From Pyrenochaeta sp. MPI-SDFR-AT-0127 (Eukaryota; Ascomycota; Dothideomycetes; Pleosporales; Cucurbitariaceae): a stretch of 64,000 bases of DNA. Of the stretch, positions 32,500-41,052 are shown piece by piece (within the stretch, counting starts at the first letter, position 1; each line of letters opens with the position of its first letter). Below the pieces are notes generated by a model. It saw only the letters and a program-made list of their open reading frames with translations. It ran no database searches and was not told the DNA's origin. The stretch spans positions 49,265 through 113,264 of the forward strand of contig JAGTJM010000089.1 in assembly GCA_020747015.1 (NCBI GenBank), given 5' to 3'. A program made the position numbers and the translations under genes.

Positions 32500-33321
32500 G
32501 ATTTGGTATTCGTTGTTCACATACAGGTGAGAAGATCTAGTCTAATTCTCGAAGGAGACAGACTGCATCTGCAATGAACAAGTAGATTGATATGTGGACA
32601 ACAGGGAACTTCACTCTTGACTATCGTTGCAATGCAGTTTACGAATTGCACTTGATTAAAAGCATATCGCATAGCATCCTCAACTTAGTATGAAAAAGGG
32701 TGCAACATCGAAGGGCAGCATTGACGGAGACAGAACATCTTTCTGAGTTATCAAGAGATATCTCTTTCGGGTGCCCTACATCACTATGAAATGCAACCCA
32801 CGTCGAAAGAACACATCGGTAACAAAAGGTGAAAGTTAGAAACAATTATGGCAATCAAACTATGAGTCAGACTATCCATTGGTCGATATTCGAAGAACAA
32901 AGCACCCAGGCCTAGGTCACATTGATCCAGTAAATATCTTAGTGCGTAGTAATACGATAGGATCTAAGTGCTAAGCCCTTGAGATTCCTTCGTCGTAAAT
33001 AGCACGCGGAGTCGACGTGATGTCATCGACAAGCGTGTACAAACCTTGAAACTCAACCCTACAATGTAGCGCGAGACATCAACAACAAACACCAATAAAA
33101 AAACTGGCGAATGAGCGAAAAGTACCGCTGAGAGCCACTAGCGATTTGGCACGCTCCTGGTTGACTGATGAAATTGATCCACTAAAAATTGACCCCATAA
33201 TTGCATCTAGCGAACAACAATAACAATGCTAGCGATTAGTTAGACTCGCGAAGATGCGGGGTTTGGACTACTACGCTCTTTGTGTATGCCATTTCATCGT
33301 GCGGGCAACGGGAGAGTTTGT
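32500..33321. other. intergenic region upstream of the aldehyde dehydrogenase
   Basis: About 820 bp with no supported gene. Moderately AT-rich until 33250, then GC-rich near the operator pair. Confidence 0.4.
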
Positions 33322-33352
33322 CGGGCATTCCGGCACAGGCTCGGGCTGCCCG
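33322..33352. promoter_or_regulatory. tandem pair of CGG-N5-CCG palindromes
   Basis: CGGGCATTCCG at 33322-33332 and CGGGCTGCCCG at 33342-33352, 20 bp apart from start to start (about two helical turns, same face). They lie 154-184 bp before the ATG at 33506. Confidence 0.55.
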
Positions 33353-33505
33353 ACACTGCTGCGGTGCTTCCTCCGCCGAGCAATTGCGACTTTACTGCTG
33401 ATCGGCTTTGCCCGCAAAGAATTCGACTACAACCCAGCAATGCAGAAGTTATAAGCGGAAATTATGCCTTAACATCAGCACTGCAGTCAGCTCCAATACC
33501 TCGAC

Positions 33506-35110
33506 ATGAGTTTCACTATGAACACCAATGCTCGTCCGGAAACATCTATACCAATCACAAATTCTGGCCTATTTGATATTCGGGGTCTTGTCGGAGGCTC
33601 ATGGAGATTGGCAACAAACAATAAAACATTCTCTGTGTATGAGCCCTCCTCTGGTCAAGTGCTGGCTCAATGCTCAGACTTTGGACACCAAGACTTCATT
33701 GATGCTATCGAGGTGGCAGAGGCAGGATTTCGTGAATTTTCGGCTTCGACTACAGCCAAAGAAAGAGGGACACTACTGAGACGATGGTACGATCTTATAA
33801 TGGCAAATGTTAATGATCGTAAGGCCGGCCCGAAGTGTGTAACTAGTCGCCGCTAATACAAAATTGTAGTGGCGGTCATCCTTTCGCTCGAAAATGGCAA
33901 GACTATCGCAGAAGCTCGTAGCGAGGTTGTAATGGCTGCCAGCTACGTGTCTTGGTTCTCCGAAGAAGCGACAAGGGCATATGGAGACACGATTCCCTCC
34001 TCGTTTCCGAATACTACTGTTTTGACCATTCGGGAGCCCGTCGGTGTCTGTGGCATCATCACCCCGTGGAATTTTCCAGCTGCCATGATAACACGAAAGA
34101 TCGCACCAGCTTTTGCTGCTGGCTGCTCAGTGGTCATCAAACCGCCTAGTGAGACGCCATTTAGCGCTATTGCTCTAGCCAAGCTAGCGCTAGAGTCTGG
34201 CATTCCTGCATCAATATTTCACGTTGTTCCCACGAAAGATCGACAAGCATCTCTTGAACTAGCTACTAACCCTAAGGTCAAAAAGCTTAGTTTCACTGGA
34301 TCTACTAAGGTAGGGAAGATGCTCACAAGACTAGCAGCAGGGACTATGAAAAAGGTCAGCATGGAGTTGGGAGGGAATGCGCCATTCATCGTTTTTGAGG
34401 ACGCAAACCTGGATCGTGCAGTTGAAGGAGCCTTGCTTGCCAAGTTCAGATGTGCTGGCCAAACATGCGTGGTATGCGCAAATCTTTTACGATCAAAGGA
34501 TTTTTAACTGATGTGGATGCAGTGTGCCAATCGTATATATGTCCAGGAATCAGTTTCGGAAGCATTTGCAACAACGCTGGGAGAGCGAGTCAAGCAGTTC
34601 ACACTAGGAAAAGGCATCGAAAAAGGCACGACAATGGGGCCTCTAGTCAATGCTGCAGCTGTACAAAAGGTCTCGCGTCAAGTCAATGACGCCATTGCTA
34701 AAGGCGCTACGTTGTTGGCGGGGGGCAGAGCTCCCAACAAAAATGGCTTCTTCTATGAGCCTACTATACTCACAGGCGCTACGAATGACATGGAAGTCGC
34801 AAGAGATGAGACCTTTGGTCCGCTCGCTGCAATATTCTCTTTTCGGTCCGAGGAAGATGTGCTTAGGCTGGCTAATGCCACAGAGTTTGGCTTAGCTGGC
34901 TACTTCTACTCCCAGGATGTTGGTCGTGTCATGCGTATTGCTCGGAGATTGGAATGTGGGATGGTTGGTGTCAATACGGGTCTCATAACTGCTTGCGAAT
35001 CACCATTTGGCGGTATTAAAGAAAGTGGAATCGGTATCGAAGGCTCCAGGCACGGCTTATCCGAGTATCAAAATCTTAAAGGGATTACTATTAGGAATTT
35101 GTTAGACTAG
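33506..35110 (+). CDS. succinate-semialdehyde-type aldehyde dehydrogenase, 500 aa
   Basis: Exons 33506-33818, 33870-34471 and 34523-35110 (1503 nt) join in frame through two 51-bp introns with GT-AG ends. Aldehyde dehydrogenase landmarks: TPWNFPAAMITRKIAPA, KPPSETP, FTGSTKVGK, the general-base region SMELGGNAPFIVF and the nucleophile region RCAGQTCVCANR, then the C-terminal FGPLAAIFSF and SPFGGIKESGIG. The RCAGQTCVCANR context is typical of NAD(P) succinate-semialdehyde dehydrogenases, which oxidise succinate semialdehyde to succinate; related semialdehydes are possible. Intact, with two CGG-N5-CCG sites upstream. Translation could also begin at the second Met (33518). Confidence 0.9.
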
Positions 35111-35752
35111 TTAGAGCTCCTCTTCTTTGTTTTAATATATAAAGTTCTATTTTAGCAAGCCAATTATTAATAAAAGCTAGTAGCTATAGTAAGCTACTAC
35201 TAACTAAACTTCGGTTGTAATGTAAGCCTAGGTGTCAGATACGAGGTGCGTGCCCGGAAAGAGTATCCTGTTAGATCTTGTCAGATAGCAGGTGTTCTGA
35301 CACCAGCTATGCGCACGTTACCTGCGAAAGCAAAGGGGATAGTTGAGTAACACAGGACTCGGGTGTAGTACCAACCGCACACAAAGAATGATACTCGAAA
35401 GCAGAGAGGCACAACACAATAATCAATCATCTTAATCCATCGATCAACCGCATGCCGTCGCGTGAATACCCTCAAATCTAACAGATCTACAGCACAGCAG
35501 CGAGGGTACGCGATACTGCATGGTAGTATAAAGCTTGGGTGTAACCACTTGGCACACACACACTACATAAAAAGGACAAAATAGCAAGGAACAAACAGGG
35601 AGATGGAATAATTATATTTTTAACCACCCAATCGATCATCTCGTTTAATTATAATCCTATCGCACCAGATAGCGCATTTTATCTTACACCTTATTTAGAG
35701 CAGAAATTGCACTTTTTAGTAGTAGAGGATTTATTATCCTTTTTATTACTAT
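35111..35752. other. no gene; spacer before the Fot1-like insertion
   Basis: 640 bp with only small frames. AT-rich RIP-like stretches occur near 35130-35220 and 35620-35750. Confidence 0.4.
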
Positions 35753-35754
35753 TA

Positions 35755-35829
35755 ACGTATTCCACCAGCGAGCCGGACAACCCAGCGAGCCGGACACTTT
35801 TCCTTGGCACGAGCAACACCACGTACGAA
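35755..35829 (+). repeat. left TIR of Fot1-like element
   Basis: Contains CAGCGAGCCGGACA twice, at 35766-35779 and 35783-35796, a 17-bp period. Confidence 0.92.
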
Positions 35830-35837
35830 AACTTAAA

Positions 35838-37523
35838 TTACTCACTATTAACTACAGAACTCGCGTACGACTTACTTGTATCAGATTCAGATAAAGCTTC
35901 TTTATCTTTCTGACACGTACGAGCGTTGTGCCCAGTCTTTCCACAGGTCCTACAGCGCCGTTGAGTCGGCTGGGCCATTTCATCACCACCACTACCACGA
36001 GCCCTCTTAGCCGTACGAGAAGCTGTAGCGGCCTCAGCAGCTACGTGCGATACCCCTTTGCCAAAGTCTATTGTCCCAACGTGCTGGATACGCTTCCTCT
36101 TACGCCCTCTACGCTTTGTTATTGCTGCTAATTGCTCTTCAAGTTCCCGTATGCGGGCCTTGACAAGTACATTTTCATGTAACATCTCCTCAGCTCCTTT
36201 AACAAGCTTTGAGAAGCCTTCTTGGGCACTTATTGGTGATCGTACGAAGGACTCACTTATAAGCTTTGATTGTGATCCAAATTCGTATGTATTGCTTGGT
36301 GTTTTTGACTGCCAGGGCGTTTCTGGTAGAGGTAAGGGTGATAGCGTACGTAACTGCACCTCAAGGCGGCTAAGGACCTTCTCTGGATCTAATGGGACTA
36401 GTCCTGATGCCTCAAAGGCCTTCTTACAGTTCTCGTACGTAAACACGTCTAAAAACGCGTCTCTAAAGGCTGGAAGGAAGCCTTCCTTATTAATATGGAA
36501 GACGCGTCGGCGTGCCAAGTCTCGTACACGTTGAGAGTACTTCAGCTTCAAGGGCGAGAAACAGACAACGTCGAGTGGTTGGAGGATATGTAATGAATGT
36601 GCAGGTATACAGAGTGTTATAATCTTTCGTACGAGGCAATAATCCTTAAATTCTTGACTTAGGTGGCTTTCATGGCCATCAAGGATAAGAAGCCTCCACG
36701 ACCCCACCTGACGCGCCTTTGTATGCTCATCAAAGTGCTTTAACCACTCAAGACCAAGCGGATTATTCGTCCAGCCATTATCTGATACTGAAATCTTCCA
36801 ATCGTACGGTATATCTACCTCCTCATACCACGCAGAGATATGGACGCGTCCTTTATAGATAATGGATGGTGGGGTTGCGTACCCAGCAGCGCAGATACTC
36901 TGGATAACGGTAACCCATTCCCGATCGCCTGGCTGGGTAAGAGCAGGCCTCGTACGTCTCTCTGAGCCTGTGACAACTTTCATAGAGCCGATAATACCCA
37001 TCTGGAAGCCAGTCTCATCAAAGTTATGGATGTCGTCTGCGTGTACGCCATACTTCTTAATTGTCCCTCGTACGAGCGTAAACCACGCTGCAATAAGGCC
37101 TGGATCTTCCTGCAATATTCTCTGGCGGTCTTTTGCTCGATTGAAGGCCATTTTCAGTTCCTCCGTACGAGAAACAAAGCGCGCTGGCCAGTTCTTGCCT
37201 ACACGCGTCTGACCACGCGTTGCTCGTAGTTTATCTGCCATATCTGCCACCTTATATAGCCGGGGCGCAAATACTCGCGAATCGAGGCTAAGAATATATC
37301 GTACGAGCGTGTGCCCCTCAGTAGGAGTAAGTTTCTGACTATTTGGTAGTGTATAGGGTCGAATTGTGATTCCGTTAAGCCGATCAGCGACGCGTTGATG
37401 TGGTACGTTATAGGCTGCTGCAGCGCGTCGTACGCTCTTAAACTGGCCTGAGTGGTAAGCCTGAAGCGCAAGATCAATTTTGCCTTCTTGTAAAGTTAGT
37501 ACTATGTTCTGTTGTTGAGACAT
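35838..37523 (-). CDS. Fot1/Pot2-like DDE transposase with C-terminal zinc knuckle, 561 aa
   Basis: Single intact exon from ATG 37523 (MSQQQNIVLTL). Psq helix-turn-helix (VRRAAAAYNVPHQRVADRLNG in parts, residues about 30-52), CENP-B-type domain (TRVGKNWPARFVSR near 105), then DDE_1: IHNFDETGFQMGIIGS (first Asp near 173), WRLLILDGHESHLSQEF (second near 286), ILQPLDVVCFSPLK (third near 322). The C-terminus has a coiled coil (KARIRELEEQLAAI), a basic stretch (RRGRKRKR) and a CCHC zinc knuckle CRTCGKTGHNARTC near 530-543. All catalytic acidic residues are present, so it is predicted active. It starts 6 bp inside the right TIR. Confidence 0.93.
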   Translation of the reverse strand: MSQQQNIVLTLQEGKIDLALQAYHSGQFKSVRRAAAAYNVPHQRVADRLNGITIRPYTLPNSQKLTPTEGHTLVRYILSLDSRVFAPRLYKVADMADKLRATRGQTRVGKNWPARFVSRTEELKMAFNRAKDRQRILQEDPGLIAAWFTLVRGTIKKYGVHADDIHNFDETGFQMGIIGSMKVVTGSERRTRPALTQPGDREWVTVIQSICAAGYATPPSIIYKGRVHISAWYEEVDIPYDWKISVSDNGWTNNPLGLEWLKHFDEHTKARQVGSWRLLILDGHESHLSQEFKDYCLVRKIITLCIPAHSLHILQPLDVVCFSPLKLKYSQRVRDLARRRVFHINKEGFLPAFRDAFLDVFTYENCKKAFEASGLVPLDPEKVLSRLEVQLRTLSPLPLPETPWQSKTPSNTYEFGSQSKLISESFVRSPISAQEGFSKLVKGAEEMLHENVLVKARIRELEEQLAAITKRRGRKRKRIQHVGTIDFGKGVSHVAAEAATASRTAKRARGSGGDEMAQPTQRRCRTCGKTGHNARTCQKDKEALSESDTSKSYASSVVNSE

Positions 37524-37528
37524 TAGCC

Positions 37529-37603
37529 TTCGTACGTGGTGTTGCTCGTGCCAAGGAAAAGTGTCCGGCTCGCTGGGTTGTCCGGCTCGCTGGTGGAATA
37601 CGT
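37529..37603 (-). repeat. right TIR of Fot1-like element
   Basis: Exact reverse complement of 35755-35829. Confidence 0.92.
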
Positions 37604-37624
37604 TAGTTTGTAAAGATTAGGCTG

Positions 37625-37815
37625 GTTGATGGGTAGGGGTTGGGTTACCCCGCGGGTCCCCACTTTAAACAGCTATATCTCTATAAATATCCACGCTACT
37701 AAGATTATTTTTAGTCCATTTTGTAGCCCTTATTTAGATCTATAACTTTGCTATATAAAGTTTTTTAATTAAAAATTATTACGTAAGTTATTAATGTTTT
37801 TAAAAAAAATAGGGG
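37625..37815. repeat. AT-rich dispersed repeat, copy 1
   Basis: Begins with GATGGGTAGGGGTTGGGTTA and ACCCCGCGGGT, then runs into AT-rich DNA with ATTACGTAAGTTATTAA. The same order occurs at 63188-63375. Non-coding; heavily AT-mutated. Confidence 0.65.
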
Positions 37816-38001
37816 ACCTTAACCCGTAGGTATTAAAAAAGTAGGTATCTAAATAACTTATTAAGTATTAGTAATAGAGCTTAGCTTATATAATATAATA
37901 GAATGCGCTAGGTTAGGGCTATAAATAGAACTAATAATTATATAATTAGGACTTATATTAAAGAAGTTATAGCTAAAAGAAGAATACTTAGTTAGATCCA
38001 G
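37816..38001. other. AT-rich decayed repeat DNA
   Basis: Non-coding, TA-rich, probably RIP-mutated. The last five bases (TCCAG) are the left target duplication of the LTR. Confidence 0.5.
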
Positions 38002-38299
38002 TGTAACGACACAGGTGATAAAGGGTTCCGAAACGGATCCGAATGCAACTCAAAGGCATATAGGAGTGCGTGCTGCGGTGGATAACCAAGAACACCTCTA
38101 TTCCTATAGGTCTGATACGGAAGGACAAGAAGAACTTATCCTGCTATCTACTGCTAAAGAGCTATACTTATGTATGGAGAAATAGGGGTAACGGGGCCTA
38201 ATCGGGACGGTATCGGAGGCAGGTCCGATATCCTCCAAATAAACCTCCCTTCTTATAGGAACGCGTGTGCGTCTCTATTTCTATGTGACGTTCGTTACA
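38002..38299 (+). mobile_element. solo LTR with 5-bp target duplication
   Basis: 298 bp starting TGTAACG and ending CGTTACA (TG...CA with 7-bp inverted ends), flanked on both sides by TCCAG (37997-38001 and 38300-38304). It is not RIP-mutated. A decayed inverted copy lies at 54062-54358 next to a gypsy gag, so this is a Ty3/gypsy LTR left by recombination between LTRs. Confidence 0.85.
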
Positions 38300-38304
38300 T
38301 CCAG

Positions 38305-38681
38305 CCAACTACCCTACCCGTAAGGTACGTTGCTTAAGCTAGAGCTTAGTAATCTTAGAATTAGACTATTTATATAGATGCAGCTCTATAATAAAATTTT
38401 TAGAGAATTCTATTAAGTAGATCTTAAGATCTAGGTACCTAGAATTTCGATTTTTCCTAGTATTTTAAGATAGGGCGCTCGATTGTAAATTACGTTAGTA
38501 GTTTTTCTACTTTTATTAGGAGAAAGTTTAAAGAATTTATCTTTAGATAAATAGAATTCTAGTTTTATAGAGCTACTTAAGGAGTCTAACTTTTATATTA
38601 GACATTTTTTTATTTTACTTAGTAGAGGGGGCTAGAAAATAGACATAAAAGTATAACTTTTGCGAATTTTAGTGAGGAAAC
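38305..38681. other. AT-rich decayed repeat DNA
   Basis: CCCGTAAGGTAC at about 38319 is the complement of the GTACCTTACGGG at 62610-62621, so this is probably the other end of that decayed pogo family. No gene seen. Confidence 0.4.
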
Positions 38682-40765
38682 CCGTGCATAACGCCGTCCC
38701 GTGCACAACGAGGTAATCCACGGTATCGCGTGACGCAACGCCTCGCGTGACGCAAAATCCGTGCATGCAACACCACTTTTTCAACACCTTGAAACGTAAC
38801 CAGTATGGGCAAATTAGAGGATGCGCTTGCAGCTGTTGGCGCCTTAGAGCCAGGAGAAAAGATTGTATATTCAAAAATCGCAGCAGAGCATGGTGTTGTG
38901 GTTTCAACGTTGATAAGGCGCCATAAGGGGGCATCCACCCCGCTATAGTCAAAGCTCAACAACAACAAAATCTTCATCCACATCAAGAGGAGGAGCTTAT
39001 ACGGTATATATCCCAGCTTACCCAGCGAGGCCTACCACCAACTAGGGCTATAATACGAAATTTTGGGTCTCAAATTGCCAAAAAAGCTATTGGGAAATGC
39101 TGGGTGGATCGCTTTATTAAGCGGCATAGCATTGATCTTATTTCTCGATATGCAGTTGGGATGGATAACAACCGTCACAAAGCTGATTCCCCTGCTAAGT
39201 ACAAGCTCTATTTCTCCCTTTTAGATGATAAGATTAAGAAATATAAGATAGAACCTAACCAAATCTATAATATAGATGAAAAGGGGTTCCTCCTCGGAGT
39301 TATAGGCAGGGAGAAGAGGATATTCAGCAGGAGATTCTATTATAAGGGAACTATAAGAGCATTACCCAAGATGGTAACCGGGAGTGGACAAGCCTATTAG
39401 CCTGCATCTGCGCAGATGGATCTGCCTTGGAGCCTGCCCTTATGTATCCATGAGATGCGTGCACCCTTCGGGATACTTGGCTTCAAGGATTCAACCCTGA
39501 GGAGGATAGAGCTCACTTTACCTCATTAACGTCAGGTTAGAAAAATAATGATATAGGCCTTGCATGGTTGAAACCTGTATTTGAACGCAATACTAAGTGT
39601 AAGGGAAGATCCAAGTATCGATTACTAATCGTTGATGGCCATGGATCTTATATTACCATGGATTTCATCGAATATTGTGATTAGAATAAGATCCTCCTGG
39701 CTATATATCCTCATTTAACGCACAGCTTACAGCCTCTTAATGTAGGCATGTCCAGGCCTCTCGCATCTGCGTACTCGCAACAGGTCTCATGGTTCATGGA
39801 GAATAGCCAGGGGCTAGTTTCTATTAGCAAAAGAGACTTCCACCCCTTTTTCAAGGCTGCCTGGGCTGCCTCCCTTCTATAAGGAATCTATCCTTAGTTC
39901 ATTCAAGGCAACCGGCCTCTCTCCTTTCGATCCTGAGGTCATCCTCAAAAGATTTAATAACCAGCCTATCCAGGAGCATATAAGCGATAGTGAGTCCTCA
40001 CAGCTAAGTGGCTCAAACTGGAGGGAGCTTAAGAACCTTGTACGCCAGGTAGTCAAGAATCGAGATGATAAAGGGGCAAAGAAGCTTAGCAGGATCTTCC
40101 ACCATATCACAACCAGAAAGTCTATGCTTGAGCACGAGGTATTAACTATAAGACGTGCCCTTATCCATGAAAGAGAGCGCAGAAAGCCTGGCAAGGTCCT
40201 CCCATTACAGCAAGATGAGGACTATTATGGAGGTGCTGTATTCTGGTTACCTAGGAAGGTGAAGGAGGCACGTGATCGCCAGGTTATTCGAGCTGAGGAG
40301 GAGCAACAACGTCAACACCAAAAGCTAGAGGCTAAGCAGGATCGTGATAGGCAAAGGCAAATTAAGGCTATTGGGTTCGAATCAAGGCGTGCAGCGAGGG
40401 CTGAGGCTAGGTTATCAAGGCAGAATGAAAAGGCTGCTCATGCTGCTGATCAGGCTGCTAGGCAGGCGGCTCGCAAGGCTGCAAAACGACTTTACAATAA
40501 AAAAGCAGCACAAAAGGGTTGTGGTGGTGAGAAGCCATCAGGGGCAGTATTAGGCCACCACCTATTGAGTCACGCCGGGCTGGAAAATCAAACTTCCGAT
40601 TAAATACCATTAACTTTAGATAGCTATAGGCCTTATAAACTGCTCCACCAAAAAAAAATCGCGATAATAGCTTTTGTGCGTGGCTCAATAACCTCATGTT
40701 GGTTGATAGTTTTGATGTTCTGATCCTGCGTCACGCGAGGAGCTGCGTCACTCGATAACGCACGG
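38682..40765 (+). mobile_element. pogo-family element B1, decayed
   Basis: The right end is CCGTGCGTTATCGAGTGACG read inward from 40765, with TA at 40766-40767. The left end shows the matching CGCGTGACGCA motifs at 38727-38754; its outer limit near 38682 is uncertain because extra sequence seems inserted in this TIR. Inside is one transposase frame on the plus strand. Confidence 0.7.
38804..40603 (+). pseudogene. pogo-like transposase of element B1, broken
   Basis: ATG 38804 (MGKLEDALAAVGAL). Helix-turn-helix (KIAAEHGVVVSTLIRRHKG in part), CENP-B-type domain (YISQLTQRGLPPTRAIIRNF, GKCWVDRFIKRHS), then DDE: YNIDEKGFLLGVIGREKRIF in part near 39270, LIVDGHGSYITMDFIEYC near 39630, and LQPLNVG near 39730 where the third Asp has become Asn. 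A C-terminal Arg/Gln/Ala-rich coiled coil (RRAARAEARLSRQNEKAAHA in part) ends at 40603. Frameshifts near 38945 and around 39420-39890 and several stops break it. Confidence 0.8.
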
Positions 40766-41052
40766 TAGCCGAAGCTCTAGGATCTAATTTAGTCTAATCG
40801 CACCTCATCTCATCTCATTCCTATCTTGAATCATCATGCAAAAATTCGCTCTTCGTGCGCCTAAGCCCAGGACTATCGCAAGTTGACTGATTCAGCTGGA
40901 TAGTGAGCGCCCAACAGTATCAACTGGTGTCCTTCCATAAACATCTTGCGTTTGAACAATGCGAATACGAGCAAGGCACAGAATAATGACTATAATGGAC
41001 TAATCAACGAATGTAGTAGTTCTTCTAGCTTTGTTCCGGAGATTGCTCAAAG
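40766..41052. other. spacer downstream of HET gene
   Basis: About 290 bp, no gene seen. Confidence 0.4.

Larger units (their letters stand above)
35755..37603 (-). mobile_element. intact Fot1-like element, perfect 75-bp TIRs
   Basis: 1849 bp bounded by TA duplications (35753-35754 and 37604-37605). TIRs 35755-35829 and 37529-37603 are exact inverted copies. Size, structure and the uninterrupted transposase match Fot1/Pot2 elements. No RIP-type damage is seen, so it is recent. The element contains an unusual number of CGTACG palindromes (see findings). Confidence 0.93.

Noticed and set aside
33254..33576. Two small overlapping plus-strand frames upstream of the SSADH-like gene
   Set aside because: They overlap the operator pair and the start of the true gene; no coding logic.
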